From Oscillospiraceae bacterium (GTDB lineage Bacteria; Bacillota; Clostridia; Oscillospirales; Oscillospiraceae): a stretch of 64,000 nucleotides of DNA. The stretch covers positions 29,583-93,582 of the forward strand of contig CAKASQ030000004.1 in NCBI GenBank assembly GCA_916988195.3. The letters run 5' to 3'. The translations under genes were made by a program, and so were the position numbers. The notes beneath the pieces are model-generated. The model did no database searches. It was not told the DNA's origin and worked only from the letters and a program-made list of their open reading frames with translations. Position 1 is the first letter of the stretch. Each line of letters opens with the position of its first letter. Shown in pieces: positions 1 through 7,132 of the stretch.

Positions 1-267
1 ACGTTTGGAATTGTGCGGACAAACTCGCGGATTTCAGGGTATTCCAGTCCAGTATCTACAAACACGGCGGGAATGTCCGGAAAGGCTCGCCGCACCAGAT
101 CAAGAAGTACGGTTGAATCCTTGCCGCCCGAAAAGGAAACGGCGACCTTGCCGCTGTAATGATGATACCATTCCAGAATTTTCGCCTGTGTGACGAGAAT
201 TTTCCGCTCCAAAGGCCACATCTGCATGATGCACAGGTCTTGCCGGGTATAAGCGGGGATATGTCAT
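1..267 (-). CDS. PAPS reductase-like PP-loop protein (3' end outside window, apparent frameshift near start)
   Basis: The minus strand encodes a PP-loop motif SGGKDST followed by VFVDTGLEYPEI, typical of the phosphoadenosine phosphosulfate reductase / DndC-like superfamily, which activates a substrate with ATP or reduces adenylyl sulfate. Family members on mobile elements often have no assigned substrate. The gene continues beyond base 1. A strong ribosome site (AGGAGG) precedes an ATG at 267, but that frame differs from the PP-loop frame by one base in a run of four C residues (255-258). With three C residues the start would read M-T-Y-P-A-Y-T-R and join the conserved IMQMWPLERK segment. Without that correction the first in-frame ATG is at 227 and lacks a ribosome site. 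It lies directly downstream of the antirestriction gene and is probably the next gene of that operon. Confidence 0.75.
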
Positions 268-277
268 GCACCTCCTT

Positions 278-1219
278 CTACCGCTCCATCGTGGCGGGCA
301 CAGCGCGTTCCTTTGGAATTTGCAGCGACGGACATTTCTGTTCAATGGCGTCGATCAGACCGGCGGCGCATGTGCGTATGGTATCCAGCGACGATGTCAA
401 TTCATCCAGTTCTTTACCTTTGCTCCAACCGGCGACATAACCAAAAGAATAGTCCGACGTATCGATGCCGAAATGCTGGCAGACCACATAGGCTACACTT
501 TCGGCTTCTACTTCGCGCGTATGCTGATCTTTGGACGGCGGTTCGTTTTTCTTGCGCCGGTGGAGTGTGGCGTGGCTGATTTCATGCAACATGGTTTTGA
601 CCGTCTGTTTCTGGCTCATGCCAGGGCGTACCAAAATTTCTTCTGTGACCTGGTTAAAGCAGCCTTTTGCCGCGCCATGCGGCGCTTCATACAAAATAGG
701 AACCGGCGAAACGCTCGTGATCGCGTCCGCCAGTTCCTTAAAATGCGCAATATCGCCGCTCAGTTCCGATACGCCGATGCTGGGAAGTTCTTTGCCCTCG
801 GTCTGTGAAATGTCAAATACGGTGACAATCCGGAATCTCATAAGCTGCACCAGCGTCCGCTCCCGAAGTGGCTTGCCAGCCGCGTCCAAAAGCGGTTTTC
901 CATTCGCGTCTAAACAATCTTGTTCAATGAAGCGTCGATACGGGCACGGAGCGAGAATTTTCAGACCGCTTTCATGTGCCTTTACGTTGCGTCCAAAATC
1001 CTTCTTCCATGTGTGAAACCCGGCCACATGGGATGCAGCCGGGTTTTGCATGAGGATGAGCATAACGTTGCCAAAACTGTATGTGTGGAATTTGGACATG
1101 GCAGACAGATACTCCGCATAGCGCCCACTGGTAAAAATTTCGCTCACGCCCTGTTCCAGCTTTTCAGTCAGTTCCTTTAGCCGTTCATCTGGCGTTGTGC
1201 CGGTCAGTTCAAATCCCAT
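278..1219 (-). CDS. ArdC-like ssDNA-binding domain plus ImmA/IrrE-type metallopeptidase (antirestriction-type protein)
   Basis: A protein of about 313 residues. The N-terminal half (about 10-150) resembles the ArdC-type ssDNA-binding/antirestriction domain, including the HTYSFGNVMLI and FHTWKKDFGR segments. The C-terminal half carries a zinc metallopeptidase motif HEISH (about residues 222-226) and a downstream EVEAESVAYV segment typical of ImmA/IrrE peptidases. Such proteins are common on conjugative elements and are thought to protect incoming single-stranded DNA or cleave repressors; that role is inferred from the family. ATG 1219 is preferred over TTG 1225 because AGGAG lies 8 bases before the ATG but only 2 before the TTG. 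It follows the DUF3846 gene by 2 bases, so the two are probably co-translated. Confidence 0.85.
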   Translation of the reverse strand: MGFELTGTTPDERLKELTEKLEQGVSEIFTSGRYAEYLSAMSKFHTYSFGNVMLILMQNPAASHVAGFHTWKKDFGRNVKAHESGLKILAPCPYRRFIEQDCLDANGKPLLDAAGKPLRERTLVQLMRFRIVTVFDISQTEGKELPSIGVSELSGDIAHFKELADAITSVSPVPILYEAPHGAAKGCFNQVTEEILVRPGMSQKQTVKTMLHEISHATLHRRKKNEPPSKDQHTREVEAESVAYVVCQHFGIDTSDYSFGYVAGWSKGKELDELTSSLDTIRTCAAGLIDAIEQKCPSLQIPKERAVPATMER

Positions 1220-1221
1220 CG

Positions 1222-1662
1222 TCAACGCTCCTGTGACGGCGGCTTATGCTGCTTTTCGGGCGTCGCGTTTTTCTGCTTCGGTTCGACCTTCAGCGTGACC
1301 GGTTCGTCGCCGCGAAAGCCTACCAGAATCTCAGCCTTATGAAATTTCTTCTTAAAGCGTTCCATCTGGTCGGGAGGGAGCGAACAAAAGCTGTCCTCCG
1401 TCAAACCGCACACGAAAAAAGGACCCACCAGACCACCATAGCCGCCCTCGACACTACGGTTGAAATCCATATCCAAAAGAAGTCCTTCATCGTTTGCAAC
1501 AATGCCGACCGGTTCCTCGTATGGATAAATAGCAGTAATCAGGCCGCCGACGATCTCCTGCATGGCATGAAGCTCATGCGGAATCGTCTTTTCGTATGGC
1601 GCATAGCCCGGCTCGACGACAAGCACGGTCATTTGCTCTACGGCGTTTTGTTCATCAGCCAT
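1222..1662 (-). CDS. DUF3846-like mobile-element protein
   Basis: A 146-residue acidic protein with the DUF3846-type core (VLVVEPGYAPYEKTI, GGLITAIYPYEEPVGIVANDEG). This family of unknown function is typically encoded on clostridial conjugative elements next to ArdC-like genes. The start at 1662 is chosen because AAAGGAGC sits just upstream, and the upstream surface-protein gene overlaps it by 8 bases. The C-terminal 25 residues are Lys/Pro/Gln-rich and probably unstructured. No catalytic motif is visible. Confidence 0.7.
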   Translation of the reverse strand: MADEQNAVEQMTVLVVEPGYAPYEKTIPHELHAMQEIVGGLITAIYPYEEPVGIVANDEGLLLDMDFNRSVEGGYGGLVGPFFVCGLTEDSFCSLPPDQMERFKKKFHKAEILVGFRGDEPVTLKVEPKQKNATPEKQHKPPSQER

Positions 1663-3901
1663 ACGGTTGCTCCTTTGCCCATTCCAGCACGAACACGACA
1701 CTTAAAACGTCCTGTTCCGTGACCGGCTGCGAGACTGCCGACACAACGGCGTCGTAATCAATGGGCAGGCTGCTGTTTTCCGCAATCTGCCACGGCTGCG
1801 TCAAAGGAAACGTCTCAAACCCGTTTTCTTTGGTAGTCTGGACATTGTTGATCTTGAAGCCGAGCTGCTGGCTGTCTACCGGCTCATGCGCCATATCCGT
1901 TGTGAACGGAACAAGCGTCCAGCCGTTTTTGGCAAAGATCTCGACTGAGGACACGACAACCGCACCGGTAGAGCCGTTGATGATCTCGGCACTGCCGGTG
2001 TAGACTTTGCCGTTTTCATCAACGACGAGCGGCAAAGTGACCGGAACTGTTACCGAAAACACCTCTGTAATTTCCCAGTGTGCGTAATATGTCGTTGCGG
2101 AAGTTTCCTTGAAAATGGTATCTTCCGCAACCTCCGAACCACCGGTCGCCTCGGTGAACCAACCTAAAAACTCTGCGTTTTTGCGCGTCGGTTCCGTCGG
2201 CAAAACCAGCTTTTTGTCGTAGGTTTGCTGCGTCGTTTCGCTCTCGCCGTTTCCCATGTCCCATGTAATGTCATAGGTGTTTGCGGTGTACTGCGCGTAA
2301 AACGTCGTGCTGGCAGTAATCGTGACGGTGCTGTAAAGGCTGCCGCCGCTCTTAGATGTGAACCATCCCTTAAACGTGTAGCCGGTCTTGATCGGCACAT
2401 TGCCCGGCGTCGTCGGCTTGCTGTTCGGCTGGACGGTTTCGCTGTATGTCTCTTTGCCGTCGATCAAACCACCGTTGCTACCTGCGTCCCATGTAACGGT
2501 CAAAGAGACGGTCGCGCCGCAATCGTCGCATTTGCCGTCACCGTTGGAATCTACATGGTCGGCGTATTCTTCGCCACTTGCCTTGCAGACGGAACAGGTC
2601 TTTGTGCGCTTGTGCTGGGTATCGCTTACGCTTGACCACTTGCCGTAAGTAAAAGAATGGCCAGCGTACTCATAGTCGCTGGTGGAACAGGTCGCGCAGC
2701 TTCTCGTGCGTCTGTGCTGGCTATCACTGTAATTTGACCACGTCCCATATTTGAAGCTGTGGTTGGCGTAGGTATAACCGGAATACCCGCAAAGACTGCA
2801 TGATGCGCTTCTGCGGTGTTGGGTATCTGAGTCATTTTCCCAACTTCCGTATTTCAGGGAATGGCTTTGCGTGGTGCTGGAGCCGACGTCAGAATTACAG
2901 ATGCTGCAATGCTTTTCCACGGAGTGCTTCGTATCGTCGTACTCATAATACTGCGTGCTTGTGCTATGGCGACCGTACTGATACTTGCCGCCACCTCCGC
3001 AATCATCGCAAGTGCCATACCGGCGATGCTGGCTGGTCGAGTAATATTCCCAATCACCATAGGAATACGAGCCGTGGGACGTGCCCCAATCAACGACTTC
3101 GCCGCAGTCTTGGCAGATTTCTTCCCAATCACATCCATCCCACGACGTATAGGTATTGTTGTGCTGGCAGGACGTATCTTCTTCGTAGCCGCACTTTGTG
3201 CAGACACCTCTGGAATTGAAACTATGGGATTGCGTGTGGCGATACGCATACTCGTTTGCGCTGCAATTCGTACAGCACTCCCAGACGTAATGCTTGGATT
3301 CGTCCTTCTGCTCATAATCGTAGGTGAAGCTGCACGAAGAGCAGTTACAACCGGAAACGCCGCAAGCGCCGGAGGAAATCATAAGAACGGGGTATGCCGC
3401 GACAAAGGTGATGCCTTTTGCGTCAAGAATGCCCATCGTGACCTCATCGCAGGTTACGATTTCGAGCGCAGACATATCTACGCCCGAAAATGCAGTGTCC
3501 GAGATGTAAAAACTCTCGTCGTTGTAGTGCAGCTGCAACTGGTTCAGATTTGCGCAATCCTTGAACGCATCCGCGCCAAGGTTTGCAAACGAGGGCAGAA
3601 CGCAAGATTTCAGGTTTGTGCAACCTGAAAACCAAAATGTGACATCCGGCACGATCATGTGCGCGCCGGGATCAAATTTTACGCTTGTGATGTTTTCCCG
3701 CATTTCATGCCACGGCTGATCTTCCGCGCTTGTGAATGCGGCAATTCTGCCGTTGCCGGAGATAGAAAGGGTGCCGCTGTCGTCCAACGTCCACGTCAAA
3801 TAGCCGGTGGGCGTTTTCTCCGCAGCAAACGCGGAAATGCTCAGTGAAAACAGCATACAAAGAGCCAGCACAAATGCGGTGAATTTTTTGAAATTCTTCA
3901 T
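1655..3901 (-). CDS. Large secreted surface protein: LRR-like start, His/Cys repeats, two InlB-type B repeats, shared C-terminal domain
   Basis: 748 residues. Residues 1-27 form a signal peptide ending in an AFAA cleavage site. Residues 30-170 resemble a BspA-type leucine-rich region (SGTLSISGNG, CTNLKSCVLP, FKDCANLNQL). Residues about 204-465 contain at least five roughly 34-residue units with the pattern His...Gln-His...Cys-x-x-Cys, with some other CxxC pairs. Residues 466-610 are two Listeria/Bacteroides (InlB B) repeats (TGYTFKGWFTSKSGG; NAEFLGWFTEATGG). Residues 614-745 are a domain also found in the proteins at 3901-4422 and 5862-6479. No sortase motif or membrane anchor is seen at the C-terminus, so attachment may depend on partners such as the SLH protein. 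Its ATG overlaps the previous stop (TAATG). Adhesion is inferred from domain type only. Confidence 0.85.
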   Translation of the reverse strand: MKNFKKFTAFVLALCMLFSLSISAFAAEKTPTGYLTWTLDDSGTLSISGNGRIAAFTSAEDQPWHEMRENITSVKFDPGAHMIVPDVTFWFSGCTNLKSCVLPSFANLGADAFKDCANLNQLQLHYNDESFYISDTAFSGVDMSALEIVTCDEVTMGILDAKGITFVAAYPVLMISSGACGVSGCNCSSCSFTYDYEQKDESKHYVWECCTNCSANEYAYRHTQSHSFNSRGVCTKCGYEEDTSCQHNNTYTSWDGCDWEEICQDCGEVVDWGTSHGSYSYGDWEYYSTSQHRRYGTCDDCGGGGKYQYGRHSTSTQYYEYDDTKHSVEKHCSICNSDVGSSTTQSHSLKYGSWENDSDTQHRRSASCSLCGYSGYTYANHSFKYGTWSNYSDSQHRRTRSCATCSTSDYEYAGHSFTYGKWSSVSDTQHKRTKTCSVCKASGEEYADHVDSNGDGKCDDCGATVSLTVTWDAGSNGGLIDGKETYSETVQPNSKPTTPGNVPIKTGYTFKGWFTSKSGGSLYSTVTITASTTFYAQYTANTYDITWDMGNGESETTQQTYDKKLVLPTEPTRKNAEFLGWFTEATGGSEVAEDTIFKETSATTYYAHWEITEVFSVTVPVTLPLVVDENGKVYTGSAEIINGSTGAVVVSSVEIFAKNGWTLVPFTTDMAHEPVDSQQLGFKINNVQTTKENGFETFPLTQPWQIAENSSLPIDYDAVVSAVSQPVTEQDVLSVVFVLEWAKEQPYG

Positions 3902-4422
3902 TATGCAGCCTCCTTTTCGTTTACAGCGGCAATCGTGAAGATCACGGTCGCGGCGTTGATGTTCGTGACGGCTTCACTCGCGGAAACCTTTGCCTTGTAG
4001 CGAATTGCCAGCGACTTTTCTGCACTAATCGCTGGGAACGCGCCGTCGACAAGTGTCAGACTGCCCGCGCCTTTCGTGCTACAACCATTGATGCTAAGTG
4101 CGATGCTGTTCTTGCTTGCCGTAAAATCGTCAAAATTGCCAATCTCAAACGTTCCCGCCTTAACATCCACCTTGGTCACGCGGATTGCGCCGGTCTTCCC
4201 AGTATTTGTGATAGCGGCGTTATTTGCACAAACGACGTAGCCATCTACCAACGAGACAGGCAACGCGGCGGGAACCGTGCATGAGATCGGCGACACAGTA
4301 TTTACGACGGTTAACGTGACGGGAACCTTTGCTTCGGTTGTCTCAGCCGCTGATACGCCCACGCTCAGTGACAGAATCATTGTCAGTGCTAACAGAAAAG
4401 TGATAAGTTTCTTCTTATCCAT
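3901..4422 (-). CDS. Small secreted protein with the cassette's shared domain
   Basis: 173 residues starting MDKKKLITFL, with a signal peptide of about 26 residues ending in GVSAA. The mature part (SCTVPAALPVSLVDGYVV...IRYKAKVSASEAVTN) matches the C-terminal domain of the 748-residue neighbour and the protein at 5862-6479, notably the VTVP-x-LP start and the IxYxAxVxxxSExVT ending. This start is chosen over upstream in-frame codons because of the clear signal peptide and the ribosome site AGGAGGTGC. Start and stop overlap by one base with both neighbours (TGATG and TAATG), indicating translational coupling. The function is unknown; a structural surface subunit is a reasonable guess. Confidence 0.8.
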   Translation of the reverse strand: MDKKKLITFLLALTMILSLSVGVSAAETTEAKVPVTLTVVNTVSPISCTVPAALPVSLVDGYVVCANNAAITNTGKTGAIRVTKVDVKAGTFEIGNFDDFTASKNSIALSINGCSTKGAGSLTLVDGAFPAISAEKSLAIRYKAKVSASEAVTNINAATVIFTIAAVNEKEAA

Positions 4423-5795
4423 CACAGCACCTCCTTCGCCCAGAGGTATGCGGTATGGAGCGTCAACTCCGTCTGTACGGAACCGATCTGCTTGCCGTCG
4501 CGGAATGCTGTGATCGTGACCGTGCAATCCACGTTGCCAAACTCCGGCGCTTCGAGAAGTGTAAGTGTAGAAATGCTCTTGCCCGCAGCCAGCTCAAAAG
4601 CGTCGGCAATGAGCGCATTGTCTTTGTTGCGGCGAATTTCTACCTTATAGGTATCGTTCTTGCTGTTGTTGGTAAACTTAGCTTTTACACTGGATTCTCC
4701 GACAAGAGCATATAGATGAGCAGGAGCAGTAATATCAATCTGATTGTCCGCGACAATGGCGTTGAGCTGCTTCTGGGCTTCGCGCAGTCCGGAAACGTCG
4801 TAAAAAATGACTTCCGTTTCCTTGTGCTGCTTCGCACGTTCGGTGATACGAACCTTGATCGTGTCAATGACCGCAAGGGTGGAATCTCTGTCATAAATGA
4901 CTTTCACGGCATCGTCTACGCGGGCTACGACAACAGCGGGCATATTCGTCCCAGCGTTGCAGTACACGGCTTTTGTACCGCCGCCCCAGACGAGTAGCCG
5001 ACCTTTGACGGTCACGTTATCGAGCGTGATTTTACCGTCTGCCGCACCGCAGCCGATGATGAGATCGCCGTCTACGGTCAGGTTTTTCAGCTCTACATCG
5101 TCGGTGCGGATCAATACGCTGCCCTTGATGTCTTTGTCGTAGGTTCCCTTGGACACAATGTAAGTGCCGATAATGTTGTAAAAAATCTGGGCAAACTCGG
5201 CGCGTGTGATATTGTCCAGCGGAGCAAGGACTTTGCCGCGGCCGTGAATGTAGTCTGCACCGACCATCGCACGCACATAGGGCAGCGCCCAGTTGGAAAT
5301 CTCGCTGCGGTCAGAAAATGCAGACAGGTCTGTTTTGGAATACGAATCGTAGTCCAGCTCCAGTGCGCGTGCAACGACCGTCATGGCTTCTTGCCGCGAA
5401 ATCGGCGCATCCGGGGCCATTGTTGAGCTGCTGCGCCCGTTGTAAGTACCCATCTGGACGGCAAGCGCCACGTCCTTGTAATACCACTTGCTCTTGGATA
5501 CGTCCTTATACTGCGAAATATCTGCCGCCTTATAGCACCCGAATGAGCGGTTGATGATTGCTGCCATCTCCGCGCGGGTCATATCACCATTGGGGTCGAT
5601 GACGGTCGAGCTCTTGCCGTACAGCAAACCGTTGTCCACGGCAGCGGATACGGCTTCGGCGTACCATGCGGTACGGTCATAATCCTTAAAATCCGTAGCC
5701 TTGCGGGTAGTCGTATTTGCCGCCGATGCCCCCACCGCCAGTGACAGGCACGACACGACGGCGAGAATCATTGCGAGGATTCGTTTCTTTTTCAC
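4422..5795 (-). CDS. SLH-domain surface protein
   Basis: 457 residues with a signal peptide (cleavage near GASAA, about residue 26). Three S-layer homology domains occupy about 36-86, 96-145 and 158-208 (FKDYDRTAWYAEAV; YKDVSKSKWYYKDV; ITRAEFAQIF). SLH triplets bind pyruvylated secondary wall polymer, so this protein probably anchors non-covalently to the wall. The remainder (about 220-457) is beta-rich (LKNLTVDGDLIIG, KITLDNVTVKGRLLVWGGG) and ends in an immunoglobulin-like region. It is preceded by AGGAGGTATTCAAGTG-type spacing and overlaps the next gene by one base. It is the best candidate for the wall anchor of this secreted-protein cassette. Confidence 0.9.
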   Translation of the reverse strand: MKKKRILAMILAVVSCLSLAVGASAANTTTRKATDFKDYDRTAWYAEAVSAAVDNGLLYGKSSTVIDPNGDMTRAEMAAIINRSFGCYKAADISQYKDVSKSKWYYKDVALAVQMGTYNGRSSSTMAPDAPISRQEAMTVVARALELDYDSYSKTDLSAFSDRSEISNWALPYVRAMVGADYIHGRGKVLAPLDNITRAEFAQIFYNIIGTYIVSKGTYDKDIKGSVLIRTDDVELKNLTVDGDLIIGCGAADGKITLDNVTVKGRLLVWGGGTKAVYCNAGTNMPAVVVARVDDAVKVIYDRDSTLAVIDTIKVRITERAKQHKETEVIFYDVSGLREAQKQLNAIVADNQIDITAPAHLYALVGESSVKAKFTNNSKNDTYKVEIRRNKDNALIADAFELAAGKSISTLTLLEAPEFGNVDCTVTITAFRDGKQIGSVQTELTLHTAYLWAKEVL

Positions 5796-5818
5796 TTGAA
5801 TACCTCCTTCAATCTGGA

Positions 5819-5845
5819 CAGGGGAACGCTTTTGGCGTTCCCCTG
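5819..5845. other. 11-bp perfect stem-loop between surface genes
   Basis: CAGGGGAACGC and GCGTTCCCCTG are separated by a 5-nt loop. On the transcribed (minus) strand the hairpin lies between the gene at 5862 and the SLH gene and has no U-run after it. It could be a partial terminator, an mRNA processing or stability element, or a differential expression control. The sequence alone cannot decide. Confidence 0.55.
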
Positions 5846-5861
5846 ATAGCAGGCGAGTGGA

Positions 5862-6479
5862 TTAGACTGCATCCCAAGCAATAATGAACAGGACGCTTGC
5901 GATGGCGGTGTTGGTCACAGCTTCGGAAACCGGAGTCACAATGGCGTCATAGGCAATGCCAATGGAGTTTGCGGAGGTGTCGCCCACGCCGGACATGTAG
6001 CAGCCTTCCACGGCGCTGTCCAGAAGCGTCTGCTTGCTGGCATCCTTGTTGTCCGTTGCCGCAGCGACGCCGTCACCAACGGAAAGCTGGAAACCGAACT
6101 TGTTGGAGTTGACTTTCTCATGCGCGAGGGTGGCCTTGTCACCGAACGCAGCCAGCGACCATCCCTGTGCGGCTTCGATGCTCACGGAATTGACCTTGAC
6201 AGCGCCGAACGAATTGTTGACGATCTTCGCATCGGTGGCGGTGGAAACGGTGCCGTCGGTGCCGACGGCGATGGGCAGCACGGTCGGAACAGTGACGCTC
6301 ATTTTGGTAGCTGCGGGGTCGCCGCCGATGCTGCCGTCAGCAGTGGACGAGAGCGTGACACTGGATGTGCCGGTGCCTCCCGAAGCGTCAACGGTGTTGG
6401 CAGCGGAAGCGGAAATGGCGAGGGATGCGAGCATACAAATTGCGAGAACGAGGGAAATGATCTTCTTAAAGTTTTTCAT
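5862..6479 (-). CDS. Secreted protein with the cassette's shared domain
   Basis: 205 residues with signal peptide MKNFKKIISLVLAICMLASL...SASA, nearly the same as that of the 748-residue protein. After a Ser/Thr/Gly-rich linker (30-58) comes the shared domain: SVTVPTVLPIAVGTDGTV, then IVNNSFGAVKVNSVSIEAAQGW, ending in IAYDAIVTPVSEAVTN and FIIAWDAV. It consists almost solely of that domain, so it may be a major subunit that the larger proteins copy at their C-termini. AAAAGGAGTAATTTACA precedes the ATG. Whether it polymerises is unknown. Confidence 0.8.
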   Translation of the reverse strand: MKNFKKIISLVLAICMLASLAISASAANTVDASGGTGTSSVTLSSTADGSIGGDPAATKMSVTVPTVLPIAVGTDGTVSTATDAKIVNNSFGAVKVNSVSIEAAQGWSLAAFGDKATLAHEKVNSNKFGFQLSVGDGVAAATDNKDASKQTLLDSAVEGCYMSGVGDTSANSIGIAYDAIVTPVSEAVTNTAIASVLFIIAWDAV

Positions 6480-6506
6480 TGTAAATTACTCCTTTTGTTT
6501 TGAAAA

Positions 6507-7061
6507 TTAGTTTTTGATGGTGATTGTGATAATAGCCCCGGCTGTGCCGATAATATCGCCGGTTTCGGGGTCGAGATTGTGAAAATATGCGGTACACTCA
6601 TATGTACCGGCAGGAAGAACCACGTCCAACTTGGCGCGTTCAATTTTGCTGCCAACGGCGATAGCGCCAGATTCATAAATCTGTTCGCCGGTGTCATTGC
6701 GGACGATCTGAACCTTTTGCGGATAGTTATTGATGCTTTCATTGACCAGCATCAAGTTTCCCTCCGAAGAACCGTCCTCAAAGATCGGCGCGGTGTTGGC
6801 AGAAATGTTTATCATGCCCTCGGCTACTTTCTCATTTAACCGCGCTTCGATTTCCTCTGGCGAAAGGTTGTCCCAGCCGCCCTCAGTAGCAGACGAATCA
6901 TAAACAATTCCGGCTTTGGCGCGGGCTTCTTCCTTTGTCATAGGGGTGCGGAGCGTAATGGTGATGAAAATGATCGCGCCGATGGCGACGGCGACGAGAA
7001 CGCCAGCGCCGATCCAGACGGGCGTGCGCGAGTTGGACGTGTGCTTGGGATGGTAATTCAT
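6507..7061 (-). CDS. Membrane-anchored extracytoplasmic protein of unknown function
   Basis: 184 residues. A single membrane segment lies at about 15-37 (VWIGAGVLVAVAIGAIIFITI) after a short positive N-terminus, so most of the protein is probably outside. The C-terminal region (about 95-182) looks like a beta-sandwich (KVQIVRNDTGEQIYESG, LPAGTYECTAYFHNLDPETG). It sits between the ParB-like gene and the secreted cassette and is read in the same direction. A role in assembly or anchoring of the secreted proteins fits the context but is inference; no family function is recognised. Confidence 0.75.
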   Translation of the reverse strand: MNYHPKHTSNSRTPVWIGAGVLVAVAIGAIIFITITLRTPMTKEEARAKAGIVYDSSATEGGWDNLSPEEIEARLNEKVAEGMINISANTAPIFEDGSSEGNLMLVNESINNYPQKVQIVRNDTGEQIYESGAIAVGSKIERAKLDVVLPAGTYECTAYFHNLDPETGDIIGTAGAIITITIKN

Positions 7062-7132
7062 AGAGAATCCTCCTAAAATAAATTTGTCAGGGCGGCACCA
7101 CCAGACGGTGCAATAGCTTGCGGTGGTGCATA

